Origin: Chloroflexota bacterium
Lineage (GTDB): Bacteria; Chloroflexota; Anaerolineae; Epilineales; SHYO01
Length of the DNA stretch: 39,193 nucleotides
Direction of reading: 5' to 3'
Assembly (NCBI GenBank): GCA_009692745.1
Contig: SHYO01000017.1
Coordinates: 1 to 39,193 of the forward strand
Made by a program: the position numbers and the translations under genes. Shown here piece by piece: positions 9,622 to 18,917 of this stretch. Every line of letters starts with the position of its first letter. The first letter of the stretch is position 1. The notes below the pieces were generated by a model. It made no database searches, had not been told where the DNA came from, and saw only the letters and a list, made by a program, of their open reading frames with translations.

Positions 9622-10860
9622 TTGAAGATCACCGATGTACGTACCATGCTGCTGCGCGGGCCGCGAATGCATAATGTGGGCGGCGGGGAAGGCATTGCCA
9701 CCAAGCTCATCATCCAGGTAGATACAGACGCAGGGTTGTACGGCCTGGGAGAAGCAGACGATTTTATGGGGGTGCGCGAAGCTATCGCCTATATAAGAGA
9801 AGCCGTGGTTGGCAGAGATCCGCTGGAAATTGGTCCTATGGTATCTGAGATGCTCTACGGCACGTTGCCGCCCCATCCCCCTGGCTCGCGTAGGGATACG
9901 CCGCGAAGCAGTCATGCTTTCAGGCCGGTTTTAATGTGTTCACCGACAGCCACACCGACCGGCCCCATCGTCTGGGGCATGAGTGGCGTTGAAATAGCAC
10001 TGTGCGACCTGGCAGGGAAGATTTGCCAAACACCCGTATATAATTTGCTCGGGGGCAAGTACCGGGACCGGGTGCGGGTGTACCTGGACCGCAGCTCTCC
10101 AGATGATGTCAGTAATTTAGATGCGTGGAAGCGGATGGGTTTACAGGTGGTTGAAGATGGATTCAGCCATATGAAATTCGACATTGACTTTGCGGCACCG
10201 GATTATACCGAAGATGTGTGGAATCGTTCAATATCTTTGTCCCATATGAACCAGATTATCGAGCGCCTCTCAGCCGTGCGCCAGGCGGTAGGTTGGAATA
10301 TCGAAATCTGTGTTGATGGTCATATGCATTTCAATGGTACGACTGCAATTCAGTTGGCTCAGGAACTGGCCCCTTTGAAATTGACCTGGTTCGAAGATCC
10401 TACCCCCATCACGAATCCTGATTCCTGTGCAGATGTGCGGGCTAAAAGCCCCATTCCGATCTGCGTAGGTGAAATGTTCATCGCCGAGCACTTCCGGCTG
10501 TTTATTGACAGCCATGCCTGCGATATCATCCATCCGGATGTGATGTTTTGCGGCGGGTTGCATGAAGCACGCAAGATCGCTGATTATGCCGAGCTAAACC
10601 ATATGCCGATGGCGATGCACGGGAATGGGGGTAGCCTGGCTACTATCGCAGCGGCGCATGTGGCGGCCGCCAGCCGTAACTTTTTGGGGCTGGAATATCA
10701 TTGGATCGAGTCCACGTGGATTGGCGAATATGTACGCCGGGAAGGCATGCCGCTCTTCACAGATGGATATATTACCTTGCCGGACACCCCCGGCCTGGGG
10801 GTGGAACTTAACCGCGACGTCTGTGAGAGATACCTGGCGCCCGGTGAGAAGATGCTATAA
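9622..10860 (+). CDS. Mandelate racemase/muconate lactonizing enzyme family (enolase superfamily) protein
   Basis: MKITDVRTMLLRGP..., ALCDLAGK, EICVDGHMHFN, WFEDPTPI, CVGEMF, DVMFCGGLHEARKIADYAE, MHGNGG. TTG start. Confidence 0.88.
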   Translation: MKITDVRTMLLRGPRMHNVGGGEGIATKLIIQVDTDAGLYGLGEADDFMGVREAIAYIREAVVGRDPLEIGPMVSEMLYGTLPPHPPGSRRDTPRSSHAFRPVLMCSPTATPTGPIVWGMSGVEIALCDLAGKICQTPVYNLLGGKYRDRVRVYLDRSSPDDVSNLDAWKRMGLQVVEDGFSHMKFDIDFAAPDYTEDVWNRSISLSHMNQIIERLSAVRQAVGWNIEICVDGHMHFNGTTAIQLAQELAPLKLTWFEDPTPITNPDSCADVRAKSPIPICVGEMFIAEHFRLFIDSHACDIIHPDVMFCGGLHEARKIADYAELNHMPMAMHGNGGSLATIAAAHVAAASRNFLGLEYHWIESTWIGEYVRREGMPLFTDGYITLPDTPGLGVELNRDVCERYLAPGEKML

Positions 10861-10875
10861 AGCACCAGGGGCAAG

Positions 10876-12468
10876 ATGAGGAAGAATGTGACGCAGAAAA
10901 GTGTTGCCGGAATAGTCGCAGAAACCTTTAATAAGGCCGGCATAAAATATGCTTTTGGGATACCCGGCGGTGGCATGATTCCGCTCATCGAGGAACTACG
11001 CCTGGCGGGTATTCGCTTCATACTGGCGCGCCATGAAGCGGCAGCGGCTTTCATGGCCGATGGATATGCCCGCATCGGGCGCGGTCCGGCGGTATGCATG
11101 GGGATTATGGGACCGGAGGCCACCAACCTGGTACCCGGTATTGCCAACGCTTTCCTGGATCGCAGCCCGATTTTGGCCTTGACAGGCCAGCACCCGGATA
11201 GCATCTATCCCATCCAGCCTCACCAACGTATCGACTTACAAGCTCTCTTCCGGCCCATTACCAAGCTGACGACGGTGTTACCGCCTGCCAATGCCAGCCA
11301 GGTGTTGGTGAATGCCCTGCGTGTGGCACAGACCCCACGGCAGGGGCCGGTCCACATTCAGATTAATCACGATGTCACCCAAAGTCCAGCCGGGGATGAT
11401 TACTACCCGCGGCCCACCTTACTATATACCTCCAATCGGGGGGGCGAGATTGAAGCGGCCCGCAGCCTCTTACAAGATTCACGATTTCCGGTGATTGTAG
11501 CGGGAGTAGGGTTAGAACCGGAAGGTCCGTATCAGGAATTAAGGGCCTTCGCCGAAGGGTTAAACGCGCCTGTCATCCTCACGCCAAAGGCTAAAGGGGC
11601 TCTACCAGCCAGTCACCCGCTGTATGCAGGTGTCATCGGTCTCACGAGCCGTGAGGCGCCATTTGACCTGCTGCTGCAATCTGATCTGGTTATCACCATC
11701 GGATTGGATGTCGTGGAACTGGTGGCCCCCTGGACGTTACAAAAGCCGATGCTCACTATTGACCAGGCGCCGAATATCGATCCCTCCCTCCCTGCCAGCC
11801 TGGAAATCCAAGGGTACATCGGGCCAACGCTGCAAGAGCTGGCAAAGGCATTCTACGGAAATAGTCAGTGGGAAGCTCAAGAAATTAGTCGAGTGCGGCC
11901 TATGCTACCAGACAATAAGCGCGGCGATCTGATCCCCTCGCAAATTTTGCGTATCCTACAGGAGGTTTTACCACAGGATGCGATCATCACATGTGATGTG
12001 GGTTCCCATAAACTGCATATCGGAAAATATTGGCCGGCCGAGACTCCCAACAGCTTTCTCATTTCCAATGGACTCTCGATTATGGGATATGCACTGCCGG
12101 CTGCCATCGGAGCGAAACTGGCCCAACCGGAGCGGACAGTAGTCTGTTTGATAGGGGATGGGGGGTTTGGCATGGTGATGGCAGAGCTAGAGACCGCCCG
12201 GCGGGTAGGACTGTCGCTGGTGGTGGTCGTCTTTGTCGATCACGCATTAAGCTTAATCAAGCTGAAACAAGAGGCTACAGGGTATTTACCCCTCGGGACA
12301 ACTTTCGGCGAAATGGACTATGTAAGCCTGGCCAGAGGATGCGGGGCACAAGGAATTGCGGTGGATACGGCATGGGATTTCGCTGCTGCAGTAGCGCAAG
12401 GAATGGAAAACGAGGGGCCTTTTGTAATTGCTGCCCGCATCGATACACGGGAGTATACTGAGTTCTAA
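10876..12468 (+). CDS. Thiamine pyrophosphate-dependent enzyme, acetolactate synthase large-subunit-like
   Basis: YAFGIPGGGMIPLIEEL, RHEAAAAFMADGYAR, PGPVHI-like (RQGPVHIQI), GDGGFGMVMAELETA TPP-binding region. Confidence 0.88.
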   Translation: MRKNVTQKSVAGIVAETFNKAGIKYAFGIPGGGMIPLIEELRLAGIRFILARHEAAAAFMADGYARIGRGPAVCMGIMGPEATNLVPGIANAFLDRSPILALTGQHPDSIYPIQPHQRIDLQALFRPITKLTTVLPPANASQVLVNALRVAQTPRQGPVHIQINHDVTQSPAGDDYYPRPTLLYTSNRGGEIEAARSLLQDSRFPVIVAGVGLEPEGPYQELRAFAEGLNAPVILTPKAKGALPASHPLYAGVIGLTSREAPFDLLLQSDLVITIGLDVVELVAPWTLQKPMLTIDQAPNIDPSLPASLEIQGYIGPTLQELAKAFYGNSQWEAQEISRVRPMLPDNKRGDLIPSQILRILQEVLPQDAIITCDVGSHKLHIGKYWPAETPNSFLISNGLSIMGYALPAAIGAKLAQPERTVVCLIGDGGFGMVMAELETARRVGLSLVVVVFVDHALSLIKLKQEATGYLPLGTTFGEMDYVSLARGCGAQGIAVDTAWDFAAAVAQGMENEGPFVIAARIDTREYTEF

Positions 12469-12477
12469 AGGGAGGGC

Positions 12478-13023
12478 TTACCCGGTGTGAAAATCGTTTC
12501 TTTCCGTCGCAATTTGGAAGGCAAATTCACTCTGTTGGGTGATTTGTTGCCATAGATACATCTGTCTCTCCCACATGAGGATATTGCCTTCTTCGGTTTC
12601 ATCATCGTACCCTGCCAGATGCAAAAGACCATGCAGTACGAGGAAATGTATTTCGGCATCAGGGGTGTGACCTAATTGGGCTGCCTGACTCTCTACCCTG
12701 GTATAAGAAATGACCAAATCTCCCAGATAGAACGGCTGATCAGTGGAAAGAAATTTGCTTTCCTCTGTTTGCATGGAGAAAGATAGAATATCTGTGGGCG
12801 AATCCTGACCGCGATAATCCCGGTTAAGTTGCTGAATCTCCGCATCTCCCACAATGGCGATCCCCATTTCCAACGGGGCATAAACTCCGTCTATCTCTTC
12901 ATCAAGCACCAATTCCTGCAAAAGCCGGACCGTCCAGGCAACAAGTTTTTCCGAATCAACCTTTTCTTGAAAACGGGGATCTACCTGGACCCCAACCTCG
13001 AGCGGGAAATTATCAAAGTCCAT
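12478..13023 (-). CDS. ybeY: Endoribonuclease YbeY / rRNA maturation factor
   Basis: RDYRGQDSPTDILSFSM and HFLVLHGLLHLAGYDDETE (HxxxHxxGYDH-like) motifs. Start taken at 13023. Confidence 0.92.
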   Translation of the reverse strand: MDFDNFPLEVGVQVDPRFQEKVDSEKLVAWTVRLLQELVLDEEIDGVYAPLEMGIAIVGDAEIQQLNRDYRGQDSPTDILSFSMQTEESKFLSTDQPFYLGDLVISYTRVESQAAQLGHTPDAEIHFLVLHGLLHLAGYDDETEEGNILMWERQMYLWQQITQQSEFAFQIATERNDFHTG

Positions 13024-13027
13024 AGCT

Positions 13028-15280
13028 TTATCCAATAGAGAGCGGATTCGCACCACCAGCAGAAGATTCCGCCGGTACTTCCTGGGGAAACTCCCGCCTA
13101 TCCGGCAAAAGTGGCCGCCCGCGGGCCGGTTCCAAGCTGCCGCCCAACTCCCGGCCATCTAGCTCTCGGTGGTCTTCTATCTGCTGCCGTTCCTCAGGGT
13201 ATTGAATGCGAGGATGGTATACGCCCTGTAACACCTGGACGAAGGTATCCCGGATCTGGCTCAGGTCGTGCAGGGTCAAATCACATTCATCAAGCTGCCC
13301 TTGGGTAACCCGCTTATTGACAATCTTTTCCACGATCTCGCGGATAGTTTCCACGGTGGTAGGTTTAGCAGATCGAACAGCAGCCTCTACGCCATCCGCC
13401 AACATCATGATGGCCGCTTCACGGGTCTGGGGCTTGGGCCCGGGATAGCGGAAATCCTCTTCTTTTACCGGCTGTCCATTGGTAGAATTCAGAGCCTGCT
13501 GGTAGAAATAATGGGTCAGCGTGGTGCCATGGTGTTGGACGATGAAGTCGGTGATTTTTTGCGGCAGATGGTACTTGCGGCCCAACAAGAAGCCATCGGT
13601 TACATGGCTGATAACAATTTGGGCGCTGGTTTTGGGATCCAACCGTTCATGGACATTTACGCCGTCCACCTGATTTTCCGCGAAGAAATAGGGACGCAGC
13701 GTCTTGCCAATATCGTGATAGTATGCAGCCACACGCACCAGCAATGCGTCAGCCCCGATACGTTGCGCCGCAGCCTCGCTAAGGTTGCTGATCATCAAAC
13801 TGTGGTGGTAGGTACCGGGAGCCGTCATCTGGAGTTGGCGTAACAAGGGATGATTAGGACGTGCCAGATCTAGCAATTGCAAAGGGGTGGTAATACCGAA
13901 TAAAGGACCCATCGTGAAGAAGCCGGCCAGAGATAGGGCGGTAGCGGCGGCCCCGTTCAGAAGGCCAGAAACCACTAATTGAATCAGGCCAAAAGAATCG
14001 TAGTCCTGGGCCTGGAGTCTGAAAGCAAATATCACTGCTAATGTGACGAGGGTGATGTGTACCCCCGCCCACATAAAGTCATTCAGCCTATCGGCATGCC
14101 ACAAACTGAGCGTTGCCACAATCCCCCCGGCAACTACCAGGGTAACAAGCTCCATAGATCCGCCGCTTAGTATGCCGATGATAAGCGCTAACAACCCCGT
14201 GGCCGCCAAGCCAATGCCCGGCCCGAGCACAACGGTAAGCAACATGGGCACAGCCGCAATTGGTAAAAGATAAGGTCGCAGGGTATAGCCGGGAACCATC
14301 AAACGCGCACCTACGGTGAACATAGCAATGAGTAGGGCAACCAGGAGAGTGTAACGCTGATTTTCCCATAATACCGGCTGCACACGTAACATATAGAAAC
14401 CAAAAATTACAACCAGGATAATGACCATCAACACCGTCCCCAGGACAGTGCTACGAGGGTTGCTACTGGTGACCAACCCCAATTGTTCCATAGCTTCTCG
14501 ATCGATGGGGCGAACGACGCTGCCAGCTCGAACGATGGCTTCGCCTTGCTCAATAGTGCGGGAACGAGGTTCGATAGCAGCCCGGGCTTCCTGGCGCAAC
14601 TGTTCGGTACGAGCTGGATTCTCAAAAGTATTGGGCACCACAAAACGGGTGCCGAGGGTGACAACGAATTCCGCTTGTTCATCTGTCAGTGAAGGGTTGA
14701 CCATGCTCAAGAGGGCACGCCGGGCTTTGCTCTCCTCACCATTGCGAATTTCCTGGCGCATAGCCTGACTAACGATAAACTGCATCTCATTGCGGGCAAC
14801 CTGCCAGGCGGCATCACTCAAGGCTAGAATATGCTGAAAGATCTTGTCCGGCACCGTTGATATTGGGGGTACTGCCTTGATCAACTCGATTTTGCGGGTG
14901 GTGGAGGCGTAGGGGTCAGCGCGAATTGCTTCGATATAATCCAGCGTCTGGCGTGACTCCACTTGTTGTTGGCGCGCAACACGCAAATCCGGCGGATCAT
15001 AAGCAGTCTCTACAGCTTGAGAGGCACGTTGGCGCACTTCATCTGTGAGTATTTTGCTGGAATAGGTAATACGACGGGGCGCCAGCACATTCCGTGGGCT
15101 TACATCACCTATTTGGAGATCGTACTCCAGGTTCCCTGCGGGAAAGAGTAGAGCGATAGAGATGGTGGATACCAGAAAAAGCCCAATCAGCAGCGTAAAA
15201 ACTAGGTTCCATAGATGCAACCGCTTTTCGGCGGTTCTGGAACGTCGCAGAAGACTTGTGCCCTCAGCGTAGGTGGTCAT
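13028..15280 (-). CDS. 7TM-HD family phosphohydrolase (PgpH/YqfF-like)
   Basis: Extracellular 7TM-HD domain, 7 TM segments, then HHSLMISNLSEAAAQRIGADALLVRVAAYYHDIGK HD domain; adjacent to ybeY. Confidence 0.92.
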   Translation of the reverse strand: MTTYAEGTSLLRRSRTAEKRLHLWNLVFTLLIGLFLVSTISIALLFPAGNLEYDLQIGDVSPRNVLAPRRITYSSKILTDEVRQRASQAVETAYDPPDLRVARQQQVESRQTLDYIEAIRADPYASTTRKIELIKAVPPISTVPDKIFQHILALSDAAWQVARNEMQFIVSQAMRQEIRNGEESKARRALLSMVNPSLTDEQAEFVVTLGTRFVVPNTFENPARTEQLRQEARAAIEPRSRTIEQGEAIVRAGSVVRPIDREAMEQLGLVTSSNPRSTVLGTVLMVIILVVIFGFYMLRVQPVLWENQRYTLLVALLIAMFTVGARLMVPGYTLRPYLLPIAAVPMLLTVVLGPGIGLAATGLLALIIGILSGGSMELVTLVVAGGIVATLSLWHADRLNDFMWAGVHITLVTLAVIFAFRLQAQDYDSFGLIQLVVSGLLNGAAATALSLAGFFTMGPLFGITTPLQLLDLARPNHPLLRQLQMTAPGTYHHSLMISNLSEAAAQRIGADALLVRVAAYYHDIGKTLRPYFFAENQVDGVNVHERLDPKTSAQIVISHVTDGFLLGRKYHLPQKITDFIVQHHGTTLTHYFYQQALNSTNGQPVKEEDFRYPGPKPQTREAAIMMLADGVEAAVRSAKPTTVETIREIVEKIVNKRVTQGQLDECDLTLHDLSQIRDTFVQVLQGVYHPRIQYPEERQQIEDHRELDGRELGGSLEPARGRPLLPDRREFPQEVPAESSAGGANPLSIG

Positions 15281-15289
15281 AACCTTTAC

Positions 15290-15895
15290 TTAAACTTCGC
15301 TCAGAAGGCGGCGAACTATTTGGCTAACGACCTTGCCGTCGGCTTGAGCGCCAATCTTAGGCATCAATTCTTTCATTATAATTCCCATTTGAGCAGGAGA
15401 ATGCGCTCCAGTAGCGGCCATGACCTGACGCGCAATATTTTCTATCTCCATCTCCGTCATCTGGCGTGGAAGATAGCTTTCCAGGATCGCCAATTCAGCC
15501 GACTCTTCCGCTGCCAGTTCGGCTCGTCCCCCCTTGTGATAGGCCTCTATTGAATCCCGGCGCTGCTTGGCCTCTTTCTGAATAACGCTGATAATTTCCG
15601 CATTCCCCAGGGCATACTCAGCAGCATCCGGCACATTCAGGTTGGATAGACGTTGATTCACCTGACTGGCCAAGGGCTCTTCTAAACGCGTCCAATCCAT
15701 GCCACGAAGTTCAGGATATTCTTTGACCAAATCCTGCCTGACTTTTTCGAGGTTGGACTGGTAGAGCGTGTCACGCTTTCCCTGTTCAGCACGCATCAGC
15801 GCAGCTTTTAAGAGGCGGATAGTGTTTTTGCGGGTCTCATCCCGATCGCGCATAGCAGCTTTGAGATCTTCGTTTAAATCTTCTTTTAAACTCAT
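15290..15895 (-). CDS. GatB/YqeY domain protein
   Basis: MSLKEDLNEDLKAAMRDRDETRKNTIRLLKAAL..., ESYLPRQMTEMEIENIA, MGIIMKELMPKIGAQADGKVVSQIVRRLL typical of YqeY. Confidence 0.9.
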   Translation of the reverse strand: MSLKEDLNEDLKAAMRDRDETRKNTIRLLKAALMRAEQGKRDTLYQSNLEKVRQDLVKEYPELRGMDWTRLEEPLASQVNQRLSNLNVPDAAEYALGNAEIISVIQKEAKQRRDSIEAYHKGGRAELAAEESAELAILESYLPRQMTEMEIENIARQVMAATGAHSPAQMGIIMKELMPKIGAQADGKVVSQIVRRLLSEV

Positions 15896-16104
15896 GGTAA
15901 TCTGTCTCATCGTGCGATTGTGGCTGGCGCCGTCACTCGCATGCCATTCTTTTATTCGACTTGGTAATTCCACTAAACATAGAAAGGGGATTATACAAAT
16001 CCCTAGATTGAAAAATTATAACCCACACTCCGGGTTACGTCAAGATTTCATTTTAAGGTATCTACTCAGAGTCGCGGGAAGCAAAGCATTATTGAGCGAT
16101 AAAC

Positions 16105-16692
16105 TCAATGTCCCTGAGAAATAGTAGCATCCACAGCATAAAGCGCCAGTTTTTGGGGGGAATGTGGGAAAGGTAGCGCTGCCAGATGGACAATAATAGT
16201 CAAATGCTGTCCAGCGTTTAGATCTACTAAGGCACCGATTGGCTCTACAATCGTCTGTACATCCCTCTCAAAGCGCGTCTGGCCTTCCAGGTGGGCATCC
16301 CCTAAGACGATAAAAGCCATGTTATACGTACCTGGGGGTAACAATCCTTGGGCTACTGTAGCCGAATCTGTACGAATAGAGAGCAAATCAATTTCATGCT
16401 TCGTCACAGGTAGTTGTTGCCACCCTTGCTCCTGTTTTTCACCGACCGGATGGAGACTGGCTGCCAGAACCTTGACTGGAAAGGCCTGGGCCAGCAGTAT
16501 ACCGGCAGAGTCCAGTTGGATTTGTAGTGTCACAGTAGGGGGTCTCTCCTCTGTGGAGAGAGGGGCACAACCGGTTAATAAGTAAACTGCCAGCACAAGA
16601 GCCAGCACAAAAAGCGCTAGAAGTTGAGGGTGAGCGCCAATTTTTAGAAATTTATTGAGAGGTCCGACTAGACTTGTCAACCGGATAGCCAC
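16105..16692 (-). CDS. Hypothetical lipoprotein
   Basis: Hydrophobic segment followed by lipobox-like LLTGC; Ig/transthyretin-like domain feel (LLPPGTYNMAFIVLGDA). Confidence 0.6.
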   Translation of the reverse strand: MAIRLTSLVGPLNKFLKIGAHPQLLALFVLALVLAVYLLTGCAPLSTEERPPTVTLQIQLDSAGILLAQAFPVKVLAASLHPVGEKQEQGWQQLPVTKHEIDLLSIRTDSATVAQGLLPPGTYNMAFIVLGDAHLEGQTRFERDVQTIVEPIGALVDLNAGQHLTIIVHLAALPFPHSPQKLALYAVDATISQGH

Positions 16693-17137
16693 GGGTCTGC
16701 CACTCTACATATCCTTCGTATAGCACCTTGACCTTGGTATATCCCTTCTGGCCCAGGATATCTGCAGCATAATCTGCTTCTGATCGTGGGCAAGCACAGT
16801 ACGCCACGACCCACTTATCTTTAGGAAGTTCCTTGTAACGATCTGCCATCTCGTTGAAGGGTAAGTTAACCGCGTTCTTAATATGATCAAGGTTATAATT
16901 TGGTTTGGGACGAGCATCTAGCAGAACGAAATCCGCTCCTCTATCGTATTCTTTCTTAACAAGATCTATATTCACATAGCGCTTCCCATCATCGGGGAAA
17001 TTCGGAGCAGGTTTAGCGCTGGCATTTTGGCCGCTGGCAGTAAAGGGCATCGCAGTTGTGCCACACGCCGCCAACAACCCGGCAAGCATCAAAACGGCTA
17101 TTAAAAGTAGATAGTGAATCACTTGTTGGATGCGCAT
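16652..17137 (-). CDS. Rhodanese-like domain lipoprotein
   Basis: Signal peptide with lipobox LLAAC; YDRGADFVLLDARPKPNYNLDHIKNAVNLP and WVVAYCACPRSEADYAADIL rhodanese motifs. Confidence 0.85.
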   Translation of the reverse strand: MRIQQVIHYLLLIAVLMLAGLLAACGTTAMPFTASGQNASAKPAPNFPDDGKRYVNIDLVKKEYDRGADFVLLDARPKPNYNLDHIKNAVNLPFNEMADRYKELPKDKWVVAYCACPRSEADYAADILGQKGYTKVKVLYEGYVEWQTRGYPVDKSSRTSQ

Positions 17138-17330
17138 TATCATTTCTCCGAGAATAAGATGTATTCGAGTCACCCTAATATTTTAGTCCCACAAGGATAT
17201 ACAAACACCTATCTCACGTCAAATCTGTACCAGAAGGAGTTACCACCAAGCCGCATGAGCCACTTAATTGCTGGCCGGGCATCAATGCCAGGCTTTCGCT
17301 CCGCCAAAGTCCTGTGGTATAATGCACCCC

Positions 17331-18917
17331 ATGTCTGAAAGTATTGATACCATTATCACCCCCCCTGACCGAAATACACGTCTCGCCCGCGCAGTCAGCA
17401 TTGTGATGGTGGCTTTCGTCGCCAGCCGTGCTTTGGGTGTGCTGCGGGATGTCATCGTCGCTCGCCAGTTTGGGACCACACCGGAGTACGGTGCTTATCT
17501 GGCAGCTTTTCGAGTGCCCGATCTGCTTTTTCAATTAATTGCCGGGGGGGCTCTGGCATCAGCTTTTGTGCCGGCATTCTCTAGCTATCTGGCGCGGGAG
17601 AATAAACAAGAGGCCTGGCGCATGGCCAGCGCTCTAATCAATCTGACTTTGATCGTCATTACAGCCATGGCCGCCATCTCATTTGTGGCGGCCCCCTTGC
17701 TGGCCCGGCTGATTGTGCCGCGATATTCCCCAGAGTATCAGGATCTCACAGCGCATTTGATGCGCTGGATGCTACCCTCCCCCATCATTTTCGGCGTTAG
17801 TGGCCTGGTGATGGGGATTTTAAATGCCCGCCAACATTTCCTCTTACCCGCAATAGCCCCGATCATGTATAATCTGGCTATTATTCTCGCGGCATTGGTA
17901 CTGGCCCCTACGTTCGGCATAAACGGCCTGGTCTTTGGTGTAGTCCTGGGGGCGGTACTCCATCTCTTGATTCAAATACCAGAGTTGAGAAATCAAGGGA
18001 TGCGGTATAGTCTGCTACTCGGCCTACACGAGCCGGGGGTGCGCGAAGTAGGGCGCCTTATGGGCCCGCGCATGATTGGATTGGGCATGGTGCAGCTTAA
18101 CTTTCTGATCAATACCATCCTTGCATCTGGGTTGGGACCTGAGAGCATTCCGGCATTGGATTATGCCTGGCGCACCATGTTACTGCCGCAGGGCATTTTT
18201 GCCCTGGCCTTGGCTACTGCCATATTTCCCACCTTTTCCGAACAGGCAGCCAAAGGACATATTGAGGATCTGCGCCAGACGCTGGCATCCGCACTGCGTA
18301 TCGTTTTGTTCTTGACCTTTCCCGCCGCCGTCGGGCTTATCATGTTGCGGGTGCCCTTAATCCAAGTGCTTTTCCAGCGAGGCCGGTTTGACCTGGAATC
18401 GACCGAGGCCGTGGCAGCCGCCCTCAAATTCTACGCTCTGGGGTTGGTGGGCCTGGCCGGTACGGAAATATTGACGCGAGCTTTTTATGCCATGCATGAT
18501 ACTCGCACGCCGGTGATCATAGGAGCCTTATCGGTGGCGCTAAATATTGCATTGAGCCTGATCCTCCTCCAACCTTTTGGTTTTCCGGGCCTGGCGTTAT
18601 CTGCAGCCGTAGCCTATACCGGTGAAGGTATATTTTTATTTTTGATCATGCGCCGGCGTTTAGGTGGATTGGGTGAAAACCGGTTGATGGTTTCCTTTGG
18701 CCGGATTTTGGGGGCATCCCTGGCTATGGCAACCGGGATTATGGTCATAGATCGCTTGACAAGCGGATTATCCCCTTACCTGGTAACAGGACTGGCTATC
18801 TCGGTAGGCGCCACTATATACCTGGGAACTGCGCTGTTGCTGCGCGCTGAAGAAGTTACTATCGTGCGGCGCCTGATGGCTCGCACTCAGCCCCCTGTCA
18901 CGGATGTAGCCGGATGA
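17331..18917 (+). CDS. murJ: Lipid II flippase MurJ/MviN family
   Basis: 14-TM-like; RDVIVARQFGTTPEYGAYLAAFRVPDLLFQLIAGGALASAFVPAF signature. Confidence 0.92.
   Translation: MSESIDTIITPPDRNTRLARAVSIVMVAFVASRALGVLRDVIVARQFGTTPEYGAYLAAFRVPDLLFQLIAGGALASAFVPAFSSYLARENKQEAWRMASALINLTLIVITAMAAISFVAAPLLARLIVPRYSPEYQDLTAHLMRWMLPSPIIFGVSGLVMGILNARQHFLLPAIAPIMYNLAIILAALVLAPTFGINGLVFGVVLGAVLHLLIQIPELRNQGMRYSLLLGLHEPGVREVGRLMGPRMIGLGMVQLNFLINTILASGLGPESIPALDYAWRTMLLPQGIFALALATAIFPTFSEQAAKGHIEDLRQTLASALRIVLFLTFPAAVGLIMLRVPLIQVLFQRGRFDLESTEAVAAALKFYALGLVGLAGTEILTRAFYAMHDTRTPVIIGALSVALNIALSLILLQPFGFPGLALSAAVAYTGEGIFLFLIMRRRLGGLGENRLMVSFGRILGASLAMATGIMVIDRLTSGLSPYLVTGLAISVGATIYLGTALLLRAEEVTIVRRLMARTQPPVTDVAG

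Noticed and set aside
12451-12463. GAGTATACTGAG resembling the dispersed palindrome
   Set aside because: Only the GAGTATACT core matches and the right arm is not complementary; it is explained by the EYTEF codons at the TPP enzyme C terminus.
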